Both the position numbers and the translations under genes were made by a program. Positions 1-11,725 of a DNA stretch of 64,000 nucleotides are shown here, piece by piece; the stretch's first letter is position 1; every line of letters starts with the position of its first letter. A model generated the notes under the pieces. It searched no databases, was not told the origin of the DNA, and was given only the letters and a program-made list of their open reading frames with translations. This stretch comes from Bog-473 sp963834405 (GTDB taxonomy: Bacteria > Actinomycetota > Acidimicrobiia > Acidimicrobiales > RAAP-2), in the NCBI GenBank assembly GCA_963834405.1, contig CAWIBX010000007.1, positions 1,342,221 to 1,406,220 of the forward strand. Direction: 5' to 3'.

Positions 1-597
1 ACGACGACGTCCCAACTCGTCGTCCCGAAGGCGCCGCCGACCAGCAGCGCCACGTCGAGCAGCACCACCACCGCGAGCGCGACCACCGGGACCAGGGAGG
101 AGACCTTCGCCCCGTACGGCGCCGACGGGAAGGTCGTGCCCACCCTGACCGTCACCCACACGGTGAGCGGGACGTGCGTGGCCCCCGGCGTGGCCGGGGC
201 GTCGTCCTACCGCTGCACCGCCCAGCCGGGATCGTCCGTCTACGACCCCTGCTTCGCCCCGCCGCACGCGTCGAGTGGCCCGTTGGTCTGCGTGGGCGAT
301 CCTGCGAACCCCTCCGCCGTCGCGTTCGACGTCGGGACACTGCCCGCGGCCCCGGCCGGGACACCGGCACACCGCGTCTGGGCCATGCGCCTCGCGAACG
401 GCCAGGCCTGTGTGCTCGTCAATGCCGCCTGGAACGGCCTCGGCCCGTTCGCCTGTCCGTCACCGGCGGTCGGCAAACCGGAGGCCGACTGCCATACGCC
501 CACGCCCGGCTCGCCGTGGTGGAGCACCGCTTGTCAGCTCGGGCAGGCGAAGGGGTTCCCGTTCACGCCGTTCCGGGTCGACGTGGTCTGGCGCTAG
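1..597 (+). CDS. Secreted cysteine-rich hypothetical protein, 5' partial
   Basis: The reading frame is open from the left edge to a TAG at 595-597, so the true start lies outside the window; an internal GTG at 136 is the first start codon inside it. The visible 198 residues begin with a Ser/Thr/Ala-rich low-complexity stretch (about residues 10-35), typical of a linker behind a signal peptide or lipobox. A compact part with eight spaced cysteines follows, suggesting an exported, disulfide-bonded domain. No family is recognised. The stop codon overlaps the stop of the convergent small gene downstream. Function unknown. Confidence 0.55.
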   Translation, partial: TTTSQLVVPKAPPTSSATSSSTTTASATTGTREETFAPYGADGKVVPTLTVTHTVSGTCVAPGVAGASSYRCTAQPGSSVYDPCFAPPHASSGPLVCVGDPANPSAVAFDVGTLPAAPAGTPAHRVWAMRLANGQACVLVNAAWNGLGPFACPSPAVGKPEADCHTPTPGSPWWSTACQLGQAKGFPFTPFRVDVVWR

Positions 598-800
598 CCC
601 CGGCCGTCGCGCTCGCGCGGGCCCTCCAGCATCCGCCCGCCGACGACATAGGCGGCGACCGAGACGATCAGCGACCCGATGATGATCCAGCGCACGATCG
701 CCGTCTCGAGCGACGTCGGTGCGCCGCTGGAGCTGATTTCGGAGAAGCCGCCTCCGATCACAAGCGCGCCCACCGCGAGCGCGATGAAGAAGAGCGACAC
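594..800 (-). CDS. Small two-helix membrane protein
   Basis: This is a 68-residue reading frame starting at GTG (798-800). It has two hydrophobic segments, about residues 2-19 (rich in Ala, Leu, Val) and 37-54, separated by a short polar loop, and ends in a charged tail rich in Arg, Glu and Asp. An upstream extension in the same frame is Arg/Pro-rich and looks non-coding, so the internal GTG was chosen. Its stop overlaps that of the convergent gene on the other strand. It is probably an inner-membrane protein of unknown role; the start is uncertain. Confidence 0.45.
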   Translation of the reverse strand: MSLFFIALAVGALVIGGGFSEISSSGAPTSLETAIVRWIIIGSLIVSVAAYVVGGRMLEGPRERDGRG

Positions 801-874
801 CTTGCGGGGCGTGTTACACAGGAACCGCGAGTGTGAGCGGTCCGGCCGCGCCCGGCCCGGGGGGACGTTGCCGT

Positions 875-1300
875 TCACCGCTGGGTGACGGGGCGTGCGT
901 CGCCGTGGTCGAACGGGAGCGCGTCGGCGAGCCGGGCCCGGAAGTGCTTGCAGTCGAACACGTTCGGGCTCGGGCACCGCAGCGCGTGGTCGAGCTGGGC
1001 GGCGATCGCATCGAGGTGCGCGACCTGGGCCCGGAGCTCGTCCCGCTTGCGGGCTGCGAAGATCTTCCACTCTGCGTTCCCCCGGGTGGCGAGCAGCAGC
1101 TTGATCTCCGAGAGGGAGAAGCCGGCCCGCCGGCACATCGCCACCACCGCCAGCGTGTCGAGGACCTCCGGTCCGTACTGACGGCGCAGGCCTTTGCGGT
1201 CGGCGCTGGTGATGATCTCCTCGTGCTCGTAGTAGCGCAGGGCCGAAGCGGCGAGGCCGGTCCGGGCGGCCACTTCACCGATATCGAGAAGCGTCTCCAT
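875..1300 (-). CDS. MerR-family transcriptional regulator
   Basis: The product is 141 residues. The N-terminus (METLLDIGEVAARTGLAASA, then LRYYEHEEII) is the classic MerR winged-helix HTH with the conserved LRYYE turn. It is followed by GFSLSEIK and a long helix (about residues 75-110) that would form the dimerisation coiled coil. The C-terminus has only two cysteines (PSPNVFDCKHF region and CRRAG), so metal sensing is possible but not shown; the tail resembles SoxR-like or generic effector-binding MerR proteins. It is divergent from a methyltransferase gene. A near-perfect palindrome lies directly before its start codon, so autoregulation and control of the neighbour are likely. Confidence 0.85.
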   Translation of the reverse strand: METLLDIGEVAARTGLAASALRYYEHEEIITSADRKGLRRQYGPEVLDTLAVVAMCRRAGFSLSEIKLLLATRGNAEWKIFAARKRDELRAQVAHLDAIAAQLDHALRCPSPNVFDCKHFRARLADALPFDHGDARPVTQR

Positions 1301-1330
1301 TGACTTGAAGCGTACTTCAAGTGGTTCAGT
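1300..1330 (+). promoter_or_regulatory. Probable MerR operator/promoter between divergent genes
   Basis: Positions 1303-1322 form an inverted repeat, ACTTGAAG-CGTA-CTTCAAGT, with 8-bp perfect arms. On the plus strand a TTGACT at 1300-1305 could serve as a -35 box. With a 19-bp spacer it is followed by a weak TTCAGT at 1325-1330. A palindrome inside an over-long spacer is the known layout of MerR-activated promoters, so the methyltransferase gene at 1337 may be the regulated target. The sequence shows the palindrome; the promoter assignment is inference. Confidence 0.5.
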
Positions 1331-1336
1331 GGACGG

Positions 1337-2023
1337 ATGGGCAGGCAGACGCACGAATCGATGCAGTCCCCACCCGCAGCCGCAACAACGGTGCCGGCGC
1401 CGGCGACGGCTCCGGCGACGGCCAACCGGGGATTCGAGGGCACGGCGGGCCGCGTCGCGGCGGCCGTCATGGCCCGGCTGAACCGGGACATGGAGCGCGC
1501 GGCCATCACCGAGCTCGACCCCGCGCCGGGAGACGACGTGCTGTGCGTCGGCTTCGGACCGGGTGTCGGCGTCCGGGAGCTGGTGGCGCGGCTTCCCGAT
1601 GGGTGCATCGCAGGCATCGACCCCTCGCCGACCATGCTCGAGCTGGCACACCGGCGCAACGGCGACGCGGTCAACGCAGGACAGGTCACGCTGGTCGAGG
1701 CGGCCGCCGACGCGATCCCGTTCCCCGACGGCGCCTTCCGCGGGGTGCTGGCGGTCAACAGCATGCAGCTGTGGCGTCCTCTGGACGTGTCGCTGCGCGA
1801 GGTGGCGCGCGTGCTGGCACCCGGGGGCGCACTGGTCGCGGTGACCCACGTCTGGGCCATCGAGAAACAGTCACCGCTGTCGGAGTGGCTGGCGCAGGTG
1901 ATGCCCCTCCTCGACGCCGCGGGCCTCGACGACGTCCGTCACGCCACGGGGTCGTTCCGTTCCGGTGCCGGCGTGGTCCTTTCTGCGCACAAATCGCGGC
2001 GCCGCAACCGCTTCGCACCCTGA
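1337..2023 (+). CDS. Class I SAM-dependent methyltransferase
   Basis: The product is 228 residues (220 if the ATG at 1361 is used; the N-terminal 30 residues are Ala/Pro/Thr-rich and unlikely to be structured). Motif I (VLCVGFGPGVGVREL, about residues 68-82) binds S-adenosylmethionine. An acidic residue after the second strand (GIDPSPTML) and a later PFPDGAFRGVLAVNS plus EVARVLAPGGALV complete the Rossmann-like Methyltransf_11 pattern. The substrate cannot be told from sequence. The gene is divergent from the MerR gene, with the palindrome between them, so it is a likely regulon member. Confidence 0.85.
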   Translation: MGRQTHESMQSPPAAATTVPAPATAPATANRGFEGTAGRVAAAVMARLNRDMERAAITELDPAPGDDVLCVGFGPGVGVRELVARLPDGCIAGIDPSPTMLELAHRRNGDAVNAGQVTLVEAAADAIPFPDGAFRGVLAVNSMQLWRPLDVSLREVARVLAPGGALVAVTHVWAIEKQSPLSEWLAQVMPLLDAAGLDDVRHATGSFRSGAGVVLSAHKSRRRNRFAP

Positions 2024-2053
2024 CGCGCTTCCCCGGCGGTATAGGTTTTCCGT

Positions 2054-4078
2054 ATGGGGGATGCGGCTGGGGGGCCGATCTTGGTCGAACGCGTCACGGT
2101 GCAGCCCGACACCGACAGCGACATCGACATCGAAACCCAGCCCCGCCCCACTGACTCCGCAAGAACGCCCGCCAAACCGCGTGCACGTTGGCAGATCTGG
2201 CGCTCGCCACCCGACCAACCGCGCTGGGCCCGGCCCGCGCTGCTCGCGGTGGCCGCCCTGGCCGCGCTCTCCTACTGCTGGGGCATGCGGAATGACGTCC
2301 TCGAGACCTTCTACGCCGGGGCCGTCCGCAGCATGTCGCAGAACTGGCACAACTTCTTCTTTGGTGCCTTCGACCCCTGGGGGACGGTCTCCATCGACAA
2401 GCTCCCGGGCGCGTTCTGGCTGCAGGCGCTGTCGGTGCGGGTCTTCGGGCCGGATGTCTGGGCGTACGTGCTCCCGAGCGCGATCGAGGGCACCCTGACC
2501 GTGCTCGTTCTCTACCGCGCGGTACGCCGCGTCGGCGGGCCGATCGCGGGGCTGACGGCCGCCGTCGCATTGGCGGCGATGCCGGTCACCATCTTGTTGA
2601 ACCGGGGCAACATCTCGGATTCACTGCTCGTACTGCTCCTCGTGCTGGCCGCCGACGCCACCACCCGCGCGTACACCACGGGCCGGGCCGGGTCGCTCGC
2701 GCTGGCGGGCGTCTGGGTGGGCCTCGCCTTCCAGGCCAAGATGGTGCAGGCCTGGGTCGTCCTGCCGGCGCTCTACCTGGCCTACCTGCTGGCCGCACCG
2801 ATCGCGTCCCTGACGCGGCGTGTCGCGCACGTCGCGCTGTCCGTTCTCGTCGTCGTGATCGTGTCGCTCAGCTGGATGTCAGTCGTCGCCCTCGTCCCGG
2901 CGCACGATCGCCCCTACGTCGACGGTAGCTGCAACAACTCGGTGTACAGCCAGGTCTTCCTCTACAACGGGCTCGATCGGCTCACCGGCAACACGCTCGA
3001 ACAGCCCGGCTGCACCAAACCGCCGGTCGCCGTGGCCTCCACGTCGACGGGGGGCGTCAAGACGGTGTCGGTGGGCAGCGGTCCGGGGCGGTTCCTCAGC
3101 GGCCTCTTTGGCTGGGACGCGGCCTGGCTGTTCCTGCCCAGCCTCGTCGCCCTCGTCGCCATCGTGGTGGCGCGACGACGTGCGGACCGTCACGACCCGT
3201 GGCGGGCCGCCGCGCTCTTGTGGGGCGTCTGGCTGTTCTTGACCTGGTGCTTCTTCGCCTCGTCGCAGTTCCTCAACGGCTACTACCTCGCCGCGCTGGC
3301 CCCGCCGATGGCGGCCCTGTGCGGGCTCGGTCTGGCGCTGGCCTGGCAGCATCGCGAGGATTCACCCGTCGCGGTCGTCGCGCTGATGGCGACGGTGGTC
3401 GCAGGCGTGCTCTACACCGTGTACCTCGTGCCTGACGGCGCAGCCGTCAAGCCGTGGATCGCGGTCACCGGAGCCCTGGCCGCCCTGGGCTGCGTGGCCG
3501 TGCTCGCCCGTTCGTTGCGGCGGGACCACCGCGAGTGGGAACGCCGGTGGGGCCTGCTGCTCGGGGCCGCGGCCCTCCTGCTCGGAGCCGCCTGGGCCTC
3601 GGGCGTCGTGGTGGCCCACGAGCTCGGGCCTTTCGACTCGCCGTACCAGTCGGCCCGCCAGACTGCGCTCGAGCAGCAGGGCTGGCACCTCGACTTGGCC
3701 GCGACCCCCGCCGTCGCCACCTACGCCGACACCCTCCCGCCCGCACAGAGCGTGAACACCCGCGAGACGTCGGCGGAGGCCGGCATTTACGTGTGGCAGA
3801 CGGGCCGCGAGTTCCTGCCGGTCGGTGGCTTCTCGGGACAGGTGCCGAGTACCTCGCTGGACGCGTACCTGGCCTACATCCGTCAAGGGCGCGTCGTGGC
3901 CGTGACCGTCTCGGTCCACCCGCTCACCCGCAATCCCGACATGGTCTGGACCATGGCGCACTGTGCGCCCCAGCGCGTCGAGGCCCCGTTCACCCCGACT
4001 GGTCGCCACTACCGGCTCTACGTCTGCTCGCCGGCGGACGCATCCGCCGCATCCGGCGCATCCGCCGCATCCGGCTGA
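2054..4078 (+). CDS. GT39-family (PMT/ArnT-like, YkcB-type) membrane glycosyltransferase
   Basis: The product is 674 residues with a polar N-terminus of about 60 residues, then some 11-12 hydrophobic segments. The first luminal loop holds FDPWGTVSIDKLPGAFWLQA (about residues 113-132). This matches the D-K-L-P-G signature of the bacterial YkcA/YkcB dolichol- or polyprenyl-phosphate sugar transferase group, with an upstream acidic residue at the expected catalytic place (ETFYAG). A large extracytoplasmic C-terminal part follows the last helices. Such enzymes transfer a lipid-linked sugar to cell-wall glycans, lipids or proteins; the acceptor is not known here. The last 13 residues are a small Ala/Ser/Gly repeat made by an 18-bp duplicated unit. 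Confidence 0.85.
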   Translation: MGDAAGGPILVERVTVQPDTDSDIDIETQPRPTDSARTPAKPRARWQIWRSPPDQPRWARPALLAVAALAALSYCWGMRNDVLETFYAGAVRSMSQNWHNFFFGAFDPWGTVSIDKLPGAFWLQALSVRVFGPDVWAYVLPSAIEGTLTVLVLYRAVRRVGGPIAGLTAAVALAAMPVTILLNRGNISDSLLVLLLVLAADATTRAYTTGRAGSLALAGVWVGLAFQAKMVQAWVVLPALYLAYLLAAPIASLTRRVAHVALSVLVVVIVSLSWMSVVALVPAHDRPYVDGSCNNSVYSQVFLYNGLDRLTGNTLEQPGCTKPPVAVASTSTGGVKTVSVGSGPGRFLSGLFGWDAAWLFLPSLVALVAIVVARRRADRHDPWRAAALLWGVWLFLTWCFFASSQFLNGYYLAALAPPMAALCGLGLALAWQHREDSPVAVVALMATVVAGVLYTVYLVPDGAAVKPWIAVTGALAALGCVAVLARSLRRDHREWERRWGLLLGAAALLLGAAWASGVVVAHELGPFDSPYQSARQTALEQQGWHLDLAATPAVATYADTLPPAQSVNTRETSAEAGIYVWQTGREFLPVGGFSGQVPSTSLDAYLAYIRQGRVVAVTVSVHPLTRNPDMVWTMAHCAPQRVEAPFTPTGRHYRLYVCSPADASAASGASAASG

Positions 4079-4109
4079 GCACCCGCAGGGGGCGCCGCGC
4101 GCAGCGCCC

Positions 4110-4733
4110 TCAGCTCGTCGTCGTGGTCGTCGACGACGCCGCGGTACCGCCCGCGCAGTCCGGTGGCGTCCCCAGTCGCCACAGCGCCTGCATCGTGGCG
4201 GGGATCTGCCCGGGGCAAGGCACGCCGAGATACCCGGCCATGTAGGTCCACGCACCCCCTGCCGACATGGTGAAGACACCGCAACACCCCTCGTCCTGCA
4301 TCGCCACCTCGGTGTTGTCGCTGGCGTTCTTCGTCGGGACGAAGGCTGCGATGGCCCAGTAGGTCTTGGTGGACGGGTCGTACGCGTAGTACACGGAGTT
4401 CGGCGCGGTTCCTGCGATCTCGTCGGCGGGCAGCCCGCTGTGAGCCACGTACGCCGCCTGCAACGCGCTCTTCACCGACGCCGATGCCACCAGGTTCTGC
4501 GGGCCGCCCGAGGCAACCGTCGACGTGGTGGTGGAGGACCCGTACGTCGACGCGCCCGTCGACGTCGTCGTCTGCCGCGACGAGCTCGTCGTCGACGAGG
4601 ACGACGCGGTGCCGTTGGAGCTGCAGCCGGCGAAGACGAGCGCCCCGACGGCGAGCGCGACGACGAAAGCGGCAGACGCACGGGGCGCACGGGCCGAACG
4701 GGGCCCACGCGGCCGACGGAAGCGGGCCCTCAT
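4110..4733 (-). CDS. Putative lipoprotein of unknown function
   Basis: The product is 207 residues. A basic N-terminus and a hydrophobic run end in the lipobox-like LVFAGC (about residues 32-37), followed by a Ser/Thr-rich spacer of 35 residues, the usual pattern of an actinobacterial lipoprotein. The mature part (about residues 80-195) is a compact, unassigned domain with four further cysteines (DEGCCGVF, VPCPGQ, PDCAGG), and the tail is again Thr-rich. It lies 16 bp downstream of ftsX on the same strand, so it may be co-transcribed with the division genes. No family recognised. Confidence 0.6.
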   Translation of the reverse strand: MRARFRRPRGPRSARAPRASAAFVVALAVGALVFAGCSSNGTASSSSTTSSSRQTTTSTGASTYGSSTTTSTVASGGPQNLVASASVKSALQAAYVAHSGLPADEIAGTAPNSVYYAYDPSTKTYWAIAAFVPTKNASDNTEVAMQDEGCCGVFTMSAGGAWTYMAGYLGVPCPGQIPATMQALWRLGTPPDCAGGTAASSTTTTTS

Positions 4734-4749
4734 GGCCCGAAGACTAGGG

Positions 4750-5637
4750 CTAGACGTCCAGGAAACGACGGATGGCGATGGCCGAGCCGAGTGAGCCGAT
4801 CGCCATGCCCACGATCACCACGACCACGTTGGTCGAGAACACCTGCCACCCGCTCATGTGCATGGCGGTGAAGATGTTGCTCGTCGTCCGCCCGCTCCCC
4901 CAGTGGTTGATCAGCAGGTAGAGGCCGTAGGTGATGCCCGCCGCCAGTAATGAGCCGACGAACCCCTGCAGCATCCCCTCGGACATGAAGGGCACCCGGA
5001 TGAACCAGTTGGTCGCGCCGACCAGCTTCATCACCGACACCTCTCGGCGCCGGGCGAAGATGGCCATACGGATTGTGTTGAGGATGAGCACGGCCGCGGA
5101 CACGATCAGTACGACGGCGATCGAGAGGCAGACCCACTTCGAGATGTTGATGAACGTCTCCTCGTTGTGGATCGTCTGCTGGGGCTCGGTCACCGTCTTG
5201 ACCCCGGGGGACGCATTGAAGGTGCGAACCACCTGCTGCGCGTCCGCCAGTGCAACGGGGGTGCACCAGAACGAGGTGGGCATCTCGGCCACCGTCACGG
5301 CTTGGCGCTCGTCCGAGGTCAGGAGCTTGCCCGCCTCTGCGAAGTTCCGCTGTTTGTTCCAGTAGGCGCAAGGCTGTTGCAGGTAATTGAGCTGCGCCAG
5401 TTCGGTCTTGACGGCCGCGATCTGCTGACCGGTCGCGTTGGGCTCCATCCAGACCGTTACCTGGGTACCCCGCTCCAGCGCGCCGGAGGCGTTGGCCGAA
5501 CCCTGGCGCAGGAGGAGGGCGGCCCCGACGAGGGACAGAGACACGGCGACCGTCAGGATGGCCGCGATGGTCATCAGCCGGTTGCGCCACAGGTTCGACG
5601 CCGTCTCGCGGGCGACGTACTCGACCGAGACCGCCAT
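4750..5637 (-). CDS. ftsX: Cell division protein FtsX
   Basis: The product is 295 residues. A cytoplasmic N-terminus (VEYVARETASNLWRNRLMT) precedes TM1 (about 22-43). An extracellular loop of about 120 residues follows, then TM2-TM4 in the last 130 residues, with the FtsX/MacB core including MAIFARRREVSVMKLVGATN. FtsX pairs with FtsE to form an ABC-type complex that activates peptidoglycan hydrolases at the septum. Its start codon overlaps the ftsE stop, so the two are translationally coupled. Confidence 0.95.
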   Translation of the reverse strand: MAVSVEYVARETASNLWRNRLMTIAAILTVAVSLSLVGAALLLRQGSANASGALERGTQVTVWMEPNATGQQIAAVKTELAQLNYLQQPCAYWNKQRNFAEAGKLLTSDERQAVTVAEMPTSFWCTPVALADAQQVVRTFNASPGVKTVTEPQQTIHNEETFINISKWVCLSIAVVLIVSAAVLILNTIRMAIFARRREVSVMKLVGATNWFIRVPFMSEGMLQGFVGSLLAAGITYGLYLLINHWGSGRTTSNIFTAMHMSGWQVFSTNVVVVIVGMAIGSLGSAIAIRRFLDV

Positions 5638-6368
5638 CAGCCCATCCCGCCGGCGGCCACGTCCGCCATCTGCTGCGCCGCGCCGTCGAAGCCGTATACA
5701 CCGCGCGCCTGGTCGCGCACCATGACGCCGTTGCTGAGCTCAATGACGCGCCGACGCATCTTGTCGACGAGCACCTCGTCGTGCGTCGCCACGACCACCG
5801 TCGTGCCGGTCCGGTTGATGCGGTCGAGCAGCTGCATGATGCCCTGGCTCGTCTGGGGGTCGAGGTTCCCGGTCGGCTCGTCGGCGAGGAGGATGAGCGG
5901 ACGGTTGACGAACGCGCGCGCAACGGCGACGCGCTGTTGCTCACCGCCGGAGAGCTCGTTGGGCAGGTTCTCGGTCTTGCTGGCCAGGCCCACCAGGTCG
6001 AGTACCTGCGGCACCTGGTTGGCGATCACGTGGCGCGGGCGACCGATCACCTCGAGCGCGAAGGCGACGTTTTCGAAGACCGTCTTGTTGGGCAGGAGCC
6101 GGAAGTCCTGGAAGACGCAGCCGATGTTGCGGCGCAGGTAGGGCACCCGCCATTTCGGCAGCTCCACTATGTTGCGCCCGGCCTCCAGGATCTGGCCCGT
6201 GTCGGGCAGCTCCTCGCGCAGGAGCAGCCGGATGAACGTGGTCTTGCCCGAACCGGACGCACCGACCAGGAAGACGAACTCACCCTTGTCGATGTCGATG
6301 TTGATGTCGCGCAGGGCGACACAGGACCCACCCTTGTACGACTTCGAGACGTTGTTGAATCGGATCAT
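5637..6368 (-). CDS. ftsE: Cell division ATP-binding protein FtsE
   Basis: The product is 243 residues, slightly longer than usual for the family. Walker A is GASGSGKTT (about residues 36-44), the signature is LSGGEQQRVAVARA, Walker B is LILLADEPTGNLDP, and the switch histidine is in VVVATHDE. The start MIRFNNVSKSYKGG is canonical. It forms the cytoplasmic ATPase dimer of the FtsEX division complex. The 195 bp between prfB and ftsE carry no gene and could hold a separate promoter. Confidence 0.96.
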   Translation of the reverse strand: MIRFNNVSKSYKGGSCVALRDINIDIDKGEFVFLVGASGSGKTTFIRLLLREELPDTGQILEAGRNIVELPKWRVPYLRRNIGCVFQDFRLLPNKTVFENVAFALEVIGRPRHVIANQVPQVLDLVGLASKTENLPNELSGGEQQRVAVARAFVNRPLILLADEPTGNLDPQTSQGIMQLLDRINRTGTTVVVATHDEVLVDKMRRRVIELSNGVMVRDQARGVYGFDGAAQQMADVAAGGMG

Positions 6369-6563
6369 TCAATAAAGAGAAACAAGAGAGGTGATGGCAC
6401 TGCACGGTGCAACGCCTCCGACGATGCTAGTGGACTTCGCCTTGCGGTTTCAGGGCAAGGCGCTCCGGTGCTGGTCACAGACGTGCGAGCGCGGTTGCGA
6501 TCGCGGTGCAGAGCGGTTGCTCGGCCGGCCCTCGCCGACGCCCGCCCGCGACCCACGGCACGC

Positions 6564-7713
6564 TTAGGACGACACAACCCCCCGCTGCCGCCGGAGCTCC
6601 GCCTCCATGAAGCCGTCGATGTCGCCGTCGAGGACCGCCTCGACGTTGCCGGTCTCGTAACCGGTGCGGTGGTCCTTGACCAGCTGGAAGGGAGCCAGCG
6701 TGTAGGAGCGGATCTGGTGACCCCACGCGTTGTCCACGCGCTCGCCGCTCAGCGCGTCGAGCTCGGCCTGGCGCTCGGCCCTCGCCCGATCGGCCAACTT
6801 GGCGCCCAGGATCTGCAGGGCCTTGGCCTTGTTCTGGTGCTGGCTGCGCTCGTTCTGGACCGACACCACGATGCCGGTCGGCAGGTGGGTGAGGCGCACC
6901 GCGGAGTCCGTCTTGTTGACGTGCTGGCCGCCCGCACCCGAGGAGCGGTAGGTGTCGACGCGCAGGTCCTTCTCGTCTATGTCCACCTCCGCCGACACGT
7001 CCTCCAAGAACGGCGTGACGTCCATGGACGCGAAGCTCGTCTGGCGCCGGTGCTGCGAGTCGAAGGGCGACATGCGCACCAGGCGGTGCACGCCGCGCTC
7101 GGTGGCCAACAGCCCGTACGCGAAGCGCCCGTGCACAATGAAGGTCGCGGAGAGCAAGCCCGCCTCTTGTCCCTCGGTCGCCTCGTCCACCTCGACGGTG
7201 AAGCCGCGCCGCTCCGCCCAGCGCTGGTACATGCGCAGCAGCATCTCGGTCCAGTCCTGCGCATCGGTCCCGCCCGCGCCCGCGTGCACCTCGCACACCG
7301 CATCGAACTCGTCGTACTCGCCGGAGAACAGCGACTGCAGCTCCAACGCGGCCAACCGCGATGACAGCGTGTCCACCGTCTCGACCAGCTCCGCCTCGAG
7401 CGAGGCATCGCGGGCCCCCTCGGCCTCGGACTCCTCGGTGAGCTCCATCAGCGCCCGGGCGTCGTCCAGGGCGGCGGTCAGCCCGGCCAGCTGGTCCAGG
7501 TCGGCCGTGACCTGGCCCAGTTCCTTGGTCACCGCCCGGGCGTGGTCGGGGTCGTCCCAAAGGTCGGGCTTGGCCACCGCGGCCTCCAACTCGGCCCGCC
7601 GGGCCTGCAGCTTCTCCAGTCCCAGGTAACGCTCGGCCTCCCCGAGCCGGTCCCCCAGCGCCTGGAGCTCGGATCCGAAGTCGCGGGGTGCCGGGGTCTG
7701 GGCGGCCGGCCCG

Positions 7714-7727
<14 letters not shown>
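6564..7727 (-). CDS. prfB: Peptide chain release factor 2
   Basis: The product is 387 residues in one continuous frame, so the programmed +1 frameshift (in-frame UGA near codon 25) seen in many bacterial prfB genes is absent, as in many actinobacteria. The stop-codon recognition motif SPF (in RMSPFDSQHRRQTSF) marks it as RF2, reading UGA and UAA. GGQ (SSGAGGQHVNKTDSAVRL) is the peptidyl-tRNA hydrolysis motif. The N-terminal helical domain holds DLWDDPDHA, also typical. The start overlaps the end of secA by 14 bp, implying co-transcription. Confidence 0.96.
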
Positions 7728-10599
<2,872 letters not shown>

Positions 10600-10964
10600 A
10601 GCGCGCCGATCCTACCGGGCCGGGGGGCGTCGGGACCGACAGTTGCGCCACCGTTGCGCCGGGGCTGCGTGCGGCTGACCTGGTCTTTGACCCCACACTC
10701 GCCTGCCGCGAGGGTGACGCACCCGGCACCGGCGGCCGGGTGTCGCCACCCGGCCCAGCGGCACCGTGTCGGTGCGCGTCGCCTCGTCTCCGCCCGCCCC
10801 CGACAGCCGGGGACGCAGCGGGCAGGGCTTACCTCTAAGCCGCACCATGCTCAGCGACCACAAGTCGCCTTACGTGGGTCGTTTCGCCTGCGGCTGGCCT
10901 CGACTTTCAACCACAGACCCGCACGCAGCCCGGCCCCATGCTACGGCCCCCGAAAGGGACCGCA
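10600..10964. other. Intergenic region upstream of secA, no gene seen
   Basis: These 365 bp lie between the secA start and the end of the Mce-associated gene, both on the minus strand. I find no convincing reading frame with a ribosome-binding site and no tRNA-like fold. The stretch should contain the secA promoter and the end of the mce transcript, but no clear -10/-35 pair or T-rich terminator could be picked out by eye. Confidence 0.5.
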
Positions 10965-11648
10965 CTACTGGCCGGGGACGTTGGAACCGCTCGAGCCCGA
11001 GGGGCTGCCGACGCTGCCGGGTGTGGCGCCCTCCAGCACGGTCACGTCCGAGATCTTCCAGACGCCGTTGACCCGCTGCAGGCCGGCCGTGAGCCGGACC
11101 ACGTCGGCCTGGGGCGTGTTGATCTTGTTGTTGACGTAGGTCTGGTCGATCACCGCGTAGATGGAGGCCGTCCCCGCCCCCGGGTTCTCCGATTGCACCT
11201 CGAGGTACCGCACCTGGCCCCGCGACTCGGCCAGCGCCTTCTCCAGCGCGGAGCGGATGTTGGAGTTGAAGAACTCCTTCGCCTGCGTCGAGAAGGACCC
11301 GGTGGCCATGTTGGTGATGGCGGTGAAGTCCGAGTCGACGGACTTGGCGTTGAAGTTGAAGAAGTCGTCGAGGAACGTCCGCGACGCGCTGAGGACGGCC
11401 GGGTCCTGCACGACCCCGCCGCTGCTCTTGGTGGCGTAGAGGATCCCGAAGACGAGCGTCCCCAGCAGGCCGAGGACCGCCAGCAGGCTCACGGCCCGGA
11501 ACGCGCGGCGGCTGGGCGCCGACGACGTGTGCCCGCCTCTCCGGGGTGCCTTGGCTTTGGGCGGCGGCCCCGTCGGTTCTGCCCCGGCCTCTTCCGGGGT
11601 GGCACCGACGACCTTCACGCCGTCCGTTGTCTGCTCCGTCATGGTCAT
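10965..11648 (-). CDS. Mce-associated membrane protein
   Basis: The product is 227 residues, starting at ATG 11646-11648 behind a strong AAGGAG box. An acidic/Pro-rich cytoplasmic N-terminus is followed by a single TM helix (SLLAVLGLLGTLVFGILYAT, about residues 53-72). The extracytoplasmic domain resembles the Mas (Mce-associated) proteins encoded at the ends of mce operons, with VYAVIDQ-like beta strands and a conserved Trp near VWKISDV. These proteins are thought to stabilise Mce transporters. The tail is Gly/Ser-rich. It is the last gene of the mce operon, 77 bp after mceF. Confidence 0.8.
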   Translation of the reverse strand: MTMTEQTTDGVKVVGATPEEAGAEPTGPPPKAKAPRRGGHTSSAPSRRAFRAVSLLAVLGLLGTLVFGILYATKSSGGVVQDPAVLSASRTFLDDFFNFNAKSVDSDFTAITNMATGSFSTQAKEFFNSNIRSALEKALAESRGQVRYLEVQSENPGAGTASIYAVIDQTYVNNKINTPQADVVRLTAGLQRVNGVWKISDVTVLEGATPGSVGSPSGSSGSNVPGQ

Positions 11649-11725
11649 GCTCCGTTCTCCTTCCTGTGTTGCTTTGTTTCTTTTGTTTTCCCCCGGTGCG
11701 CCACGGTGGCGCCCGGAACGATCTG

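Noticed and set aside
2094..2570. Minus-strand frames inside the glycosyltransferase gene
   Set aside because: They are Arg/Pro-rich with no motif; the plus-strand gene has clear TM helices and the DKLPG motif.
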